DNA of 48,210 nucleotides from CAZCAQ01 sp964540135 (GCA_964540135.1 CAZILK010000008.1:1-48210); one strand, 5' to 3'. Shown: positions 32,219-42,562, numbered from the stretch's first letter. Notes: a model not told the origin generated them from the letters alone. A program made the numbers and translations.

Positions 32219-33337
32219 ATGGGTATTAAACTTGGCCTTGAGTTCTCCTCCGACGCACTATATGCAAAAGCTAAAGTGCATGATTTTATTGATGTTTTTG
32301 AGCCTATTATTACGAGTACGCTAGATGGTTACTTACGACACGCACAAACTGACTATAATTCTTATGCTCACGATGCAATAAATTTTTATAACACCATAGC
32401 ACTTCGTGGAGGCAAAAGAATTAGAGGAGCTCTTAGTTACTATACATACAAGATGCTTGGCGGTACCAACGAGAGTGTCGGCATGCAGCTTGCAACAGCA
32501 ATTGAGATGCTTCATGCCTATTGGCTTGTTGTTGATGATTTTACTGATAAATCAAGCCTAAGACGTGGCGGACCAACTGCTCATATTCTAGCAAGAGACT
32601 ATTTTAGCAATTCAAAATATGTCCGCAATGATCCAGAGCATATTGGTAATGCGATTGTTGTTACTGCAGGTATTGTCCAAGGTCATAGAGTCCAGGAGTT
32701 AATTTTAAATCTTGATGTTCCTGATTCACTAAAAATTGAAGCTGCAAAAAATCTAGATGGGAAAGTTGTCACAACAGGCTATGGCCAGATTACTGATATC
32801 TTTAACGCATTAATGCCAAGTGTTATAGAACAAGATGTTCTTGATATGCTTAAGTGGAAAACAGGTGTCTACACTTTTGAAAATCCACTTCATATGGGAG
32901 CAATCCTTGCAGGAGCTAGTAAAAGCGATATGGAGCTCTTGTCAAAATACGCAATTCCAACCGGTAGTGCATTTCAAATACATGACGATATCATCGGTAT
33001 GTTTGGTAACTCCGAAGAAACAGGAAAATCAGATAAAGATGATTTAATGGAAGGGAAGATGACGTTACTTATCCAACACGCACTTGCACATACGACTGCT
33101 AGTCAATTAGAACTTCTTAATAGGCACCTTGGTAACAGAGATGTTACTGATAGCGAACATGAAGAGATTAAAGAGCTTTTGATAGAATGCGGATCGTATG
33201 ATTACTCAACTACTATGGCAAGAAAATTAGTAGCTGAAGGTAAGAAGTTTCTTGAAGAAGCGCCAAATCACTGGAGTCCCGATGGACTTAAGTTTCTTTC
33301 AGGTGTTGCGGATTATGTAATCCAAAGAGGTAATTAA
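32219..33337 (+). CDS. Polyprenyl (isoprenyl) diphosphate synthase
   Basis: The 372-residue protein belongs to the trans-prenyltransferases. GGKRIRG (64-70) contacts pyrophosphate, DDFTD (106-110) is the first Asp-rich motif, followed by RRGGPTAH. The second motif is HDDIIGMFGN, with the later Asp replaced by Gly as in many bacterial geranylgeranyl-type synthases, then GKSDKDDLMEGKMTLL. It joins isopentenyl units to an allylic starter and makes a C20 or longer chain for lipid carriers or membrane lipids. Chain length cannot be read with confidence. Confidence 0.9.
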   Translation: MGIKLGLEFSSDALYAKAKVHDFIDVFEPIITSTLDGYLRHAQTDYNSYAHDAINFYNTIALRGGKRIRGALSYYTYKMLGGTNESVGMQLATAIEMLHAYWLVVDDFTDKSSLRRGGPTAHILARDYFSNSKYVRNDPEHIGNAIVVTAGIVQGHRVQELILNLDVPDSLKIEAAKNLDGKVVTTGYGQITDIFNALMPSVIEQDVLDMLKWKTGVYTFENPLHMGAILAGASKSDMELLSKYAIPTGSAFQIHDDIIGMFGNSEETGKSDKDDLMEGKMTLLIQHALAHTTASQLELLNRHLGNRDVTDSEHEEIKELLIECGSYDYSTTMARKLVAEGKKFLEEAPNHWSPDGLKFLSGVADYVIQRGN

Positions 33338-33795
33338 TCCACAAGTGCTATAACATCTTTGATGTGAACATATATCATATCGTTATTCTCAGTCTTAATT
33401 GTTTTCTCACCAACTGGTGCGTTTAATATATGCTTGCCAAGAACAGTTTCAACAGAAATGATGCCGTTTTTAAAATCTGAAATATCTTCACTTACTAAAA
33501 ACCACCCAGACTCCCCATCAAGCACCATGTTAACAGCACTATGTGTTGTAACAGTGTCTGATTTTTGTTGTTTTTTAGTAACAAGATCTTTTAAACTTTT
33601 AAGTCGTTTCTTCAGATCAGCTATTTGGTCCTCAAGCATTTTTATCTTATCTTCAAGCTCCATTCTGCCTGTTGGGAAACGAGATTCCATAGCACTATCT
33701 GACGTACCGAATTGAAGTGTGGTTGATGCGTGCTCCTTCTCGAACTGAGTTAATGCATCTGTATACTCTTTTATGACTTTTTGAAGATCAAACAT
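33334..33795 (-). CDS. GreA/GreB-family-like protein
   Basis: The 153-residue protein has a predicted coiled coil (about 45-75, MELEDKIKMLEDQIADLKKRLKS) and a C-terminal domain with GWFLVSEDISDFKNGIISVETVLGKHIL and APVGEKTI. The last part matches the IS..SPLGKALLG..GD pattern of the GreA/GreB C-terminal domain. Gre factors enter the secondary channel of RNA polymerase and stimulate transcript cleavage through an acidic pair at the coiled-coil tip, which is not clear here. It may be a Gre paralogue with another function. A TAAACT-like box lies six bases before the ATG. Confidence 0.6.
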   Translation of the reverse strand: MFDLQKVIKEYTDALTQFEKEHASTTLQFGTSDSAMESRFPTGRMELEDKIKMLEDQIADLKKRLKSLKDLVTKKQQKSDTVTTHSAVNMVLDGESGWFLVSEDISDFKNGIISVETVLGKHILNAPVGEKTIKTENNDMIYVHIKDVIALVD

Positions 33796-33835
33796 GCCTA
33801 TAGTTTACAGCTTTTTTTAGTTTTTTAAAGAAGAA

Positions 33836-35926
33836 TTATTCATATCTAAGAGCATCAAGAGCTGATATCTTTTTAGATCTACGTGCCGGAAAAATTCCCG
33901 TGAACACACCAACAATTGTAGATAGAAGCATAATGACAAAAACAAAAGCAAAAGGAATATGCGAGACATCTAAAAAGCCCTGGCCTTTAAAGACTGCCAT
34001 CGTGGACAAAATTACACTTAGAAGTTTCCCTGCAAGATAGCCAAAAAGTAGTCCAAAAATACCAGCCCCTGTACCCATAATGACTGACTCTGTTAAAAAG
34101 AGCTGTTGAACCTCAGCTGTTGTCATACCAAGGGCTTTCATAAGCCCTACTTCTCTTGATCTTTCAAGAAGTGAGACAGTTAGGGTATTAAACATACCAA
34201 GAGATGCAACAATTAGTGCTACCATACCCATAATCGCAAGAACAAGCCGTAGGGTCTTGAATAAATCAGTAATTTGCTCAACTGTATCAGCAGCTGATCT
34301 GCTGGAAAAACCAATAGCGTCTATTTTCTTCCTAACAATCGGAAGGTTTTCTTTTTCAGACACAACAACTTTTACTTGCGAGAAATTAGTTGTTCCAAGA
34401 GACCGCAGGTCAACAAGTGCGACATAAAAAACAGGCGAGGAATCATCAGGCACAACACCAACTATGGTGTAATCGACTTCAACTGACTCAACACGTTGTT
34501 TTGAATTAGTAATTAAAGATGTTGGAATAATAAATGAAGATCTAAACTTTTTACCAACAGCGGTTTCTTCATCAATACCAAGTACACGAAGGGCTGCTCT
34601 ATTAACAACTGCCTGCTTAATAGCACTAGAGTGAAGTGGTACTTTTTTAACATCTTCATTCTTTTTTGCAGCGTTTGGATCAACGATTGTTACCCAGTCT
34701 CCATCATCTATAATTACTGTATTTGAGCTGCTTGGTGAAGACTCGGCTGCAAGTATATCTCCGGTAATTACATTTGAGGTACCAAGCACTTGACCAACAG
34801 ACACAGACCCATTTATATCTGAGGTAAGATTTACAACAGCTAAATACCCTTCTTCTACAACTTGATTATCTTTGCTGTCTTTTTGAGCAAGGTACTTACC
34901 GTCCACACAGTCACTATCTTTATCGTCACATGTTTTTGCTTCCCAGATATAAACTGCGGATCTAATCCAAAGTCCTAAATCTTCGCCTGTTTCATCCAAA
35001 AGATACCTACCGCTTGTAGTATCAGATTCATATTCATCACCAAGAATTGCCTCACCAATCTGAGTTCCTTTAACTTTTTTTGTATAGCCAATAACTGGAG
35101 AGGTTATTGAAGGGCCCGATCTCACTCTAATCCATTTATTTTCATCAATTTCAAACTTTGTTTTACCTAGAATTTCTCCTCGCATATGATTTATTTTGGT
35201 CGAAGCTCCAAGAACATCGTCTGATGTTTTAGCATTAGAAACTTTGATAGCAAGATCGTTACTACTAAACACTTTCCCTTTAACAGGTTTTATCGCTGAA
35301 TTCTGTAAGTATCCTGTTGTAACACCGTATACTGCCATATCAGTTACTGAATTCTTATAATTAATCCTACCAACAGCAGCAATAACTGGGTAGACACTCG
35401 TCACATGGGTAAACTCTTTAATATCAGAAATAATTTTATCGTCAATTTTAATCTTAGAGCCAGCTTGTGGTGAAATCTCAGCTTGCTTTAGTTCATCAAG
35501 TCTTGCAACTCGTGAGATAACAAGATTTTGAAGACCATATCCTATGGATACTAAAAATACAATCGCACCAATACCAATTGAAACACCACCAATTGTTACA
35601 GCAGTTCGCGTTTTTTTAACCAGCATATTTTTAATTGATAACTGAATAAGATCGGTACGAGAAATTTCACCGTCATGTTTATCTATCAATTTAGTAATAC
35701 GGGAAATATATTTTAAAAAAGTTGCTTGAAACTTTGGAGCTGAAAAGAGTGGAAGGAACCGTAATTTATTTGAAAAGCTTAAAATGGCAAAGGTGAATAC
35801 ATTAATGAGAATTAAAATATTGTAAAGAAAAAATTCTCTTAATAAGAGTTTAAGACCCAAAACTACCTTAAAGGTGCTCAAAGGTAGTCTAATTATTTTG
35901 AGTGGTATCTGTTTTAGGTTCATCAT
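33836..35926 (-). CDS. FtsX/MacB-type ABC permease with inserted SH3b domain
   Basis: The 696-residue permease is longer than usual (about 400). An extra N-terminal hydrophobic region (17-52) precedes the normal first segment (109-131, after MLVKKTRTAVTIGGVSIGIG). The outer domain contains a bacterial SH3-like module at about 263-327 (KWIRVRSGPSITSPVIG and GLWIRSAVYIW), and then a Cys pair in CDDKDSDC. The C-terminal membrane segments carry LLERSREVGLMKALGMTTAEV. SH3b domains bind cell-wall peptides or glycans, so the permease may touch the wall. It overlaps its ATPase gene by 38 bases and is third in an operon behind the giant surface protein. Confidence 0.85.
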   Translation of the reverse strand: MMNLKQIPLKIIRLPLSTFKVVLGLKLLLREFFLYNILILINVFTFAILSFSNKLRFLPLFSAPKFQATFLKYISRITKLIDKHDGEISRTDLIQLSIKNMLVKKTRTAVTIGGVSIGIGAIVFLVSIGYGLQNLVISRVARLDELKQAEISPQAGSKIKIDDKIISDIKEFTHVTSVYPVIAAVGRINYKNSVTDMAVYGVTTGYLQNSAIKPVKGKVFSSNDLAIKVSNAKTSDDVLGASTKINHMRGEILGKTKFEIDENKWIRVRSGPSITSPVIGYTKKVKGTQIGEAILGDEYESDTTSGRYLLDETGEDLGLWIRSAVYIWEAKTCDDKDSDCVDGKYLAQKDSKDNQVVEEGYLAVVNLTSDINGSVSVGQVLGTSNVITGDILAAESSPSSSNTVIIDDGDWVTIVDPNAAKKNEDVKKVPLHSSAIKQAVVNRAALRVLGIDEETAVGKKFRSSFIIPTSLITNSKQRVESVEVDYTIVGVVPDDSSPVFYVALVDLRSLGTTNFSQVKVVVSEKENLPIVRKKIDAIGFSSRSAADTVEQITDLFKTLRLVLAIMGMVALIVASLGMFNTLTVSLLERSREVGLMKALGMTTAEVQQLFLTESVIMGTGAGIFGLLFGYLAGKLLSVILSTMAVFKGQGFLDVSHIPFAFVFVIMLLSTIVGVFTGIFPARRSKKISALDALRYE

Positions 35927-36668
35927 TTATTGTTCTTTTCTTGCCTAAAAATGAAGCTTGAAACTCTTCTTTCTCCTTTCCTGAATAAACTCCCGCGATT
36001 GTACCGTCAAATACCTTAACTGCGGTTTTAGCATATTTTAAATACTCAAGGTCGTGCGTTACCATTAAGATAGTCTTACCTTTATTATTAAGTGCAACTA
36101 ATTGTTCCATTAATTTTTGCCCTGAGTCAAAATCAAGGTTACCGGTTGGTTCATCTGCAATGATTAATTCCGGATCAGTGATAAGGGCGCGTGCCAATGC
36201 CACTTTTTGCTGCTGTCCTCCAGAAAGTTCAGTTGGCAGGTAATGAGCCCAGTTTTGTAAATCAAGTTCAAGTAAAAGCTGACTTGCTTTCATAATACTT
36301 TCAACTTTTTCCATTCCAAGAAGAAGCAGTGGAAAAGCAATATTCTCAATAACGCTTATTGACTTAATCCAGTTAGGTTGTTGATACACCATCCCAACAT
36401 GCCTTTTTCGAAACTTTGATCTATCATCTTCATTTCTCAGTTTATAAATATCCGTATTTAAAATATATACAGTTCCGGAAGTTGGTATTTCAAGGCCAAG
36501 AATCATATGAAGAAGGGTTGATTTACCAGATCCCGATGCTCCAATTATAACTGCGAAGTCTCCCGGTAAGATTTCAAAAGACATGCCTTTTATAACATCA
36601 ATATCCTGAACACCAACTTTAAATGATTTCTTTAAATTATCTACTTTTATAACTGGAGCATTATCCAT
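35889..36668 (-). CDS. ABC ATPase coupled to giant surface protein
   Basis: The 259-residue ATPase of the MacB/LolD branch has Walker A GASGSGKST, a Q-loop in VYQQPNW, the signature LSGGQQQKVALARAL, Walker B LIIADEPTGNLDF and the switch His in VTHDLE. About 35 charged residues follow the core. Its ATG shares one base with the stop of the 1964-residue surface protein (TAATG), so ribosomes pass from one to the other. It pairs with the SH3b-containing permease encoded downstream. The set may be involved in display, folding or release of the surface protein; the coupling is seen, the job is inferred. Confidence 0.9.
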   Translation of the reverse strand: MDNAPVIKVDNLKKSFKVGVQDIDVIKGMSFEILPGDFAVIIGASGSGKSTLLHMILGLEIPTSGTVYILNTDIYKLRNEDDRSKFRKRHVGMVYQQPNWIKSISVIENIAFPLLLLGMEKVESIMKASQLLLELDLQNWAHYLPTELSGGQQQKVALARALITDPELIIADEPTGNLDFDSGQKLMEQLVALNNKGKTILMVTHDLEYLKYAKTAVKVFDGTIAGVYSGKEKEEFQASFLGKKRTINDEPKTDTTQNN

Positions 36669-39600
36669 TAGTTTGTTACTCCATTCAAAAAGCCAAATAC
36701 CTCACCAAGATTTGAGATAACAAGATTAAGTGCGTTATCCGATGCTTTTGGTGTAATTGTGACAGTGTCAATTGAGTTTGCAACATTCCCTGCTTTATCG
36801 CGAGAGATTGTTCTTAAATGATAAACCTTTGATGTGTTTAAATTAGATACAACAACAACGTGATTAAATGTTAAGTTTTTATCTTCCTGAGTTTTTTGAG
36901 AATAAGTTGATCCTGTTCCTTCACCAAACTCAATTTGTGAAGTTGATGGCTCATCAGTATTCCAGCTAACAACAAGTTGCGCTGTTGCTTCTTTATTTTG
37001 AGACAGTGCAATACTTGGTTCAACACTTAGGTCGGAAATCTCAGCTGGCCTTGTATCTGTTGCTGTTGTAACTTTTTGAGGGTCACTCTGTGCCTCATTA
37101 CCTGCTTTATCTCGACCTTTAACAATAACTGTATAGGAGGTTTCTGGGAGAAGTCCTTTTAGTAGCACTCTGTGAACGTCTTTTATTAAAGCAACATTAA
37201 CTTCATCTTTAGTTAATGAAGGATTACTTGTTGGGTAATAAGTAACAATCGACGACACTTCAGTATTAGTTGACCAAGAAACAAGGACTGATGGTTGAGC
37301 TGAGCCTTTTATTTGCTGAATTCTTACACTATCAATCTTTGGCCTTGGGAGTGTTTCAAAAGATAAAATACTACCTTCATATTCTTCATCCTCATTATCA
37401 AAGGTATTTATTTTATAATAGTATTTTGTGCCATCTTCAAGCTCATCAATTGTGGTTGCATAAGTTGTTGATTTTGTTGAGGTAGAAAGCTCAAGTGAAC
37501 CGCCAAAAGCAGTAGTTTTACCATAATAAATTTTGACCTTGGAAGCATCTTTAACAGTATACTGAAGAGTGATGCTACTAATTCCTGCTTGCTTTACAGA
37601 CGGATCAGTTACTGTCGGAGCTGGAGTTGTTTTAAAAGTAAATTCATCACTTATTCCCGTATTACCATCTTCATCAGTCCATTTAGCAACAGCGTAGTAC
37701 GTTGTACCGGGGCTTAGATTTGTTAAAACAATTTCATGCGACACTGTTTGATCGGAGTTGGAAGGTTCAGCATCAAGATAATCGCCTTCAGATTTACCGT
37801 ATTGAACTTTAGAGTCACTTGTTCTATTTGTTGACCACTGAATTGTTGCTTGTTTAGTAGTTATACTTATAACCTCTGGCTCACCTTCAATTGCGGCTGG
37901 TTCGGTATACTTACCGGTTGGTAATAGATTAACTGAGCTTGTATAAGCTCCGCAGTTTAAAACACTGTCGCATGCTTTAACTTTATAGTAATAGGTTTTT
38001 TGAAGAAGTCCTGTGTCAATATAGGCTGCCCCTGAAGACGAAGAGCCTGAATTATCAACAGTTGAAACATAAGTAAAAGTATCATCATCAATTGATCTGT
38101 AGATTTGATATGCATCAATGCCAGACCCTACGTCCTCAGGCTCGGCCCACGATAGAGCAAGCCTCCATGCCTCCTGACTTTTAATTGAGACATCAGATAT
38201 TTCAAGTCCAACAGGTATTCCGGGCGCGGCAGTATTTGCTGTAAATGTAACAGAGGCATAGGCGCCATAGTTTATCGACCCTCCAACATCTTCCCCGTTT
38301 TTAGCAACAACATAAAAGGTATTTAACCCAACTTGCGTTGCAAAAGCACTTGCCGAAAGAGAGGTTGCACCGGCACTTGTATATGTACAAGTTGACTCAG
38401 AAGGAAGAGTATTTATGGAATAGCAATATGTTAAATTAGCGGCATCACCTGAGTGGCTGCTCGGCGCCTGCCAAGAAAATGCAAATGAGTTTGTTGTATT
38501 TGATGACGGGGTTGCTGTTACAAAAAGCGGAACTGAAGGACCGTCACCTGCATAGTAATAGTTAACAGACAGTGGAGACGCGGAGACATTGCCTGCATCA
38601 TCAACAACTCTTAAATAAAATACATTAACAAGAGTTGAATACGCTGCTTCATCGATAATTACTGAGGTATCGGTAATTGTTGTGGACCAATCACTTAAAG
38701 GTCCTGAAGGAGCGCCAGTTTTGTATTGATAACCGGCAACACCTGATCCAGTATCAGATGCTATACCATCTCCAGATGATGGCCACGAAAAAGTGAAATA
38801 ATTTGAAGCCGCGTAACCTGTTGGGGTTACAGTCAAAGTACTTGGGTTTGTTGGGCTTGAACTATCAAACTTATAGGTATAGGCACTGTAAACAGTACTT
38901 AAATTCTGAGCATTATCTTGTGTTTGTACTCTAAGATAATACGTAGTTCCGTTTACAAGACCTGAGGCAGAGTAAGCAGTACCTACTTGAAAGCTGCCTG
39001 CAGTAAATGGAGTTGCTGTATTGTCTACACCAAAGTAGACATAATAACCTCTAATTCCTGCGTCTCCAACATCCGTTGCACCAGACCAAGTAAATTCTGG
39101 AGAGGTATAGGAATACCACTCTGTTGAAGTAAGCGAGACTCCCCCACCAGTTTGATTAAGTGCAGCTATCGAACTTGGGGGATTCGGATTTTCTACATCT
39201 TCAATCGCACTTAATGTTATTTCAGTTAATTGAACTTGTTCTGTTCCATCGCCAAGAAGTATTGCCTGCCATTTAATCCCGCCGCTTGAAACAGCGAATT
39301 CGTCAATATTACTGTTTATCTCAGCTACTGTATTGGCAGAAGATGTTGATCCCGATGTTTCCCACGAATCTCCATCCCAATATTTCCATGTTGAGCCATT
39401 ATCATTTGAAAGTCTGTAAGTAATGGTCCCGCCATTTAAAGTTTCACTTGCTGTAAAAGCTGAGAAGCTTGCAACATCCTGGGTATAAACAGCACTATTG
39501 GGCGTTACTGTTAATGCTGAGGCTGAATAAGCTGAGGTATTAAAAGAAGTTCTTGGGGTTGAGCTTATACGAACTTCGTCAAGTAGACCGTTAAAGTATC

Positions 39601-42562
39601 CTGCGGACGATCCGTGCATCGGCTTACCGTAAGTTGTTCCAATAAGTAAGTCGTTTGCAGTATCAGGTATAGATAATGAAACACTAGACTGAGTATCAAG
39701 TACACCATTGATATACAGTTTCATTGTTGACCCGTTATATGTGGCAGCGACATGTCTCCAGTCAGTATCAAAAGAAGAAGCTGTTGATCTTAAAACGCTG
39801 TTATTGCCATAAGACCATATAGCTGCATCAACATTCGCACTTTCACCAAGTCCCGCGTATAGTTTACCGTTATAGACAACAAGTGAATGAACGCTTTCTG
39901 AGGCGTTATTATCCCAACTTGAATTTTGAGCATCTCCGCCAACAAATTCCCAACCTGTTCCGTTGTACCGCCAGACTTCAGACTCTCCTGCAGTTATACC
40001 AAGTCCGGCATACAGCTTGCCGTTATAAACAGCCATAGTACGAACACGTTCATAAGTTCCAGCTGTCCAGCTGCTCCCTATATCATCTCCGCCAATTTGG
40101 GACCAAACACTGCCATCATATTTCCAAACCTGTGCTTCTCCTGTTGTGAGTCCAAGACCAACATATAATTCATTTTTATAGACAGCGAAAGATTCTGCTT
40201 GCTCAATTGTTGCGCCCCAACTAGATGCAAGCGTATCCCCACCGACCTTAGCCCAAATGTTGCCGTTCCATTTCCATACTTCTGAATCCCCAGCTGTTGT
40301 ACCAAGTCCTGCATACAACTCTCCGTTAAATCCAACTAAAGTGTGAATTGTTTCATAGTTAGTTAACCAACCTGAATTTGTACTATCTCCACCTATTTTT
40401 GACCAAGCGGTTCCGTTCCATCTCCATACTTCAGCATCGTTTGCTGAATTACTAAGACCTGCATATAAATAATCTCCATATGCTGCAAGAGCTGTTACTG
40501 TCTCATAGTTTGTGGTCCATCCAAAGTTAAAGCTGTCTCCTCCAACTTGAAGCCACGTAGACCCGTTCCATTTCCAAACTTCTGCGTCATTTGCCGTGCT
40601 ACCAAGTCCAACATATAGTTCCCCAGCGTAGCTTTTCATTGAATATACTACTTCATAAGTATTAAGCGCCCAGCTATTATTAATGCCTTGGCCTCCAATT
40701 AGAGTCCATGTAGTTCCATCAAATTCCCACACAAGTGCATTACCTGCAACAGTGTATCCAGTTCCAGCATAAAGTTTATCGCCAACCACAGTCATGGACT
40801 CAACTGACTGCAAGTTGTAATATCCCCAGCTTTTACGTACCCCATTACCGCCAATCAGCGTCCAAGCGCCGTCCGAATAAGTCCACATGGCAGCAGATGC
40901 TCCGGAAGCTGTAAGCCCTGTATATAAAACGTTATTTGAAAAATAAAGCTCTGATACTGTCAGATGTGTGTTTGTAAAGCTTGAATTTAAAGCGTCTCCG
41001 CCAATCTTTGCCCACGTACTACCGTTCCAACTCCAAACCTCATTATCTCCAGCTGAAGCTCCAAGTCCTGCATACAAATTCGTCCCATCATTTGTTAATG
41101 AGTAAACTCCTTCGTACAATCCGGCTGCAGTCCAGCTAGAATTTATGCTATCTCCACCAATCTGACTCCAACTTCCTGATGCAAATCTCCACACCTCTGC
41201 CTCACCAGCAGTTGTTCCGATGCCTGCATAAAGCTCTGTTCCATAATAATCCAAAGATAAAACTTGCTCGTAATCAGTATTCCAGCTTGAATTAACTCCA
41301 TCACCACCGATTTTAGTCCATGCAGTTCCATTCCATCTCCATACTTCGGCATCAAGAATTGTATTACCTAGACCGGCATAAAGATTTGTACCATCGTTTG
41401 CGAGTGTATAAACAAACTCAAAGTTTGTTGTCCAACCAGAGTTAACACTATCTCCACCAATCTTAGTCCAAACAGTGCCGTTCCATCTCCATACTTCTGC
41501 ATCATTTGCAGTGTTACCAAGACCGGCATATAAATTCCCACCATAATAATTTAACGAGTAAACACCTTCGAATGTACTGACTGCCCAACTTGAACTAATT
41601 CCATCTCCACCAATCTTTGTCCAATCGTTACAACCATCAGCTATCACACAACTCCAAACTTCTGCATCTCCGGCTGTTAAAGCAAGTCCTGCATATAAAT
41701 TTGTACCGCTAGCTGCAAGAGCAAAAACGCTTTCATACGTTGCATTATCCCAGCTACTGTTTATATTATCTCCCGCTACCTGACTCCATACACCTGCTGA
41801 GTAACTCCAAACTTCTGCGTCTCCTACTGCATTGCCAAGTGCCGCATACACAACTGATCCAACTGATACTGTATCGTGAATTGCAAGCTTACCATTTAAA
41901 TCCCAGCTGCTTTTAGTATCAATTCCAGCCTCCTGAGTCCACTGAGTTGCTGAAGAATTAGCAAGCTCATATGTAAGCTTCCCAGTTTCATCATCAAAAT
42001 ACAGAGAATAATCACCTTTATCCACAAGTCCGTATTTACTTTCTTGGGATGAAGCAGAGAATGTTTCATTTAACTTAGTCCACATTTCAAGAGTGTGGTT
42101 TTGAGACAAAGATAAAGAAGCAGAATCTTCAACTTCAATTCTTGAGTTATTGCCACCAAGAGTTAAGCCGTTGTTTAGAAAACCTGTTGCAAAAGTACTG
42201 TTTGTAATTGTTCCGGTGTTACTGTTTGATGAACTATCAGCAGCTGAAAGTCCGCTTGACTCATCAAGATGTAGAAGTAAAGAAGTATTTACATCATCCA
42301 CATAGTTTTGTACTTTATGCTGTGCAACTCCTCCGGTAATTTCAGCTAAACTGGTATCTGAGAGAGTGTAATCACCTGATGTTGAAAAATCCCAAGTTGT
42401 TGTGAGAGTATCGCCTACTGCAAAGGTTCTTACGTAACTTGTTAAAAAAATTGCGGGTAAAACAATTAAAGGTATTAGAATTGATAAAAGTTTAAGGAAT
42501 GGCGTTTTTCTTTTTTTTACACGAATAAATCCCTTTTTTGTTTTAATAAAATAAGTTGACAT
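36668..42562 (-). CDS. Giant surface protein: LamG split by 14 propeller-like repeats, then FN3 domains
   Basis: The 1964-residue protein has a basic N-terminus and one hydrophobic export segment (about 24-45). A LamG/concanavalin-like domain begins at about residue 92 (SLLLHLDESS, NSRIEVEDSASLSL, HTLEMWTKL). It is interrupted after GKLTYELANSS (near 204), and resumes at about 925 (DTDWRHVAATYNGSTMKLYINGVLD, FNGLLDEVRI). The insert (209-924) is 14 repeats of about 51 residues with the pattern IGGDxxNSSW...YExVxSL...GxLYAGLGxTAxDAEVWxWNGxxW. These look like beta-propeller blades, so two seven-bladed propellers are likely. After a linker module come about eight FN3-like domains (about 1110-1940). 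There is no LPxTG or C-terminal anchor. It is probably an adhesin or host-contact protein. It is first in an operon with an ABC exporter. Confidence 0.88.
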   Translation of the reverse strand: MSTYFIKTKKGFIRVKKRKTPFLKLLSILIPLIVLPAIFLTSYVRTFAVGDTLTTTWDFSTSGDYTLSDTSLAEITGGVAQHKVQNYVDDVNTSLLLHLDESSGLSAADSSSNSNTGTITNSTFATGFLNNGLTLGGNNSRIEVEDSASLSLSQNHTLEMWTKLNETFSASSQESKYGLVDKGDYSLYFDDETGKLTYELANSSATQWTQEAGIDTKSSWDLNGKLAIHDTVSVGSVVYAALGNAVGDAEVWSYSAGVWSQVAGDNINSSWDNATYESVFALAASGTNLYAGLALTAGDAEVWSCVIADGCNDWTKIGGDGISSSWAVSTFEGVYSLNYYGGNLYAGLGNTANDAEVWRWNGTVWTKIGGDSVNSGWTTNFEFVYTLANDGTNLYAGLGNTILDAEVWRWNGTAWTKIGGDGVNSSWNTDYEQVLSLDYYGTELYAGIGTTAGEAEVWRFASGSWSQIGGDSINSSWTAAGLYEGVYSLTNDGTNLYAGLGASAGDNEVWSWNGSTWAKIGGDALNSSFTNTHLTVSELYFSNNVLYTGLTASGASAAMWTYSDGAWTLIGGNGVRKSWGYYNLQSVESMTVVGDKLYAGTGYTVAGNALVWEFDGTTWTLIGGQGINNSWALNTYEVVYSMKSYAGELYVGLGSTANDAEVWKWNGSTWLQVGGDSFNFGWTTNYETVTALAAYGDYLYAGLSNSANDAEVWRWNGTAWSKIGGDSTNSGWLTNYETIHTLVGFNGELYAGLGTTAGDSEVWKWNGNIWAKVGGDTLASSWGATIEQAESFAVYKNELYVGLGLTTGEAQVWKYDGSVWSQIGGDDIGSSWTAGTYERVRTMAVYNGKLYAGLGITAGESEVWRYNGTGWEFVGGDAQNSSWDNNASESVHSLVVYNGKLYAGLGESANVDAAIWSYGNNSVLRSTASSFDTDWRHVAATYNGSTMKLYINGVLDTQSSVSLSIPDTANDLLIGTTYGKPMHGSSAGYFNGLLDEVRISSTPRTSFNTSAYSASALTVTPNSAVYTQDVASFSAFTASETLNGGTITYRLSNDNGSTWKYWDGDSWETSGSTSSANTVAEINSNIDEFAVSSGGIKWQAILLGDGTEQVQLTEITLSAIEDVENPNPPSSIAALNQTGGGVSLTSTEWYSYTSPEFTWSGATDVGDAGIRGYYVYFGVDNTATPFTAGSFQVGTAYSASGLVNGTTYYLRVQTQDNAQNLSTVYSAYTYKFDSSSPTNPSTLTVTPTGYAASNYFTFSWPSSGDGIASDTGSGVAGYQYKTGAPSGPLSDWSTTITDTSVIIDEAAYSTLVNVFYLRVVDDAGNVSASPLSVNYYYAGDGPSVPLFVTATPSSNTTNSFAFSWQAPSSHSGDAANLTYCYSINTLPSESTCTYTSAGATSLSASAFATQVGLNTFYVVAKNGEDVGGSINYGAYASVTFTANTAAPGIPVGLEISDVSIKSQEAWRLALSWAEPEDVGSGIDAYQIYRSIDDDTFTYVSTVDNSGSSSSGAAYIDTGLLQKTYYYKVKACDSVLNCGAYTSSVNLLPTGKYTEPAAIEGEPEVISITTKQATIQWSTNRTSDSKVQYGKSEGDYLDAEPSNSDQTVSHEIVLTNLSPGTTYYAVAKWTDEDGNTGISDEFTFKTTPAPTVTDPSVKQAGISSITLQYTVKDASKVKIYYGKTTAFGGSLELSTSTKSTTYATTIDELEDGTKYYYKINTFDNEDEEYEGSILSFETLPRPKIDSVRIQQIKGSAQPSVLVSWSTNTEVSSIVTYYPTSNPSLTKDEVNVALIKDVHRVLLKGLLPETSYTVIVKGRDKAGNEAQSDPQKVTTATDTRPAEISDLSVEPSIALSQNKEATAQLVVSWNTDEPSTSQIEFGEGTGSTYSQKTQEDKNLTFNHVVVVSNLNTSKVYHLRTISRDKAGNVANSIDTVTITPKASDNALNLVISNLGEVFGFLNGVTN
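39791..41938 (-). repeat. Fourteen tandem ~51-codon repeats
   Basis: Repeat borders by residue are roughly 209, 260, 315, 366, 416, 466, 518, 568, 620, 671, 721, 771, 821, 872 and 924. Copies 7 and 8 are the most divergent, in keeping with a border between two sets of seven. The DNA is diverged enough that no long exact repeats remain, so the array is old. Confidence 0.85.
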
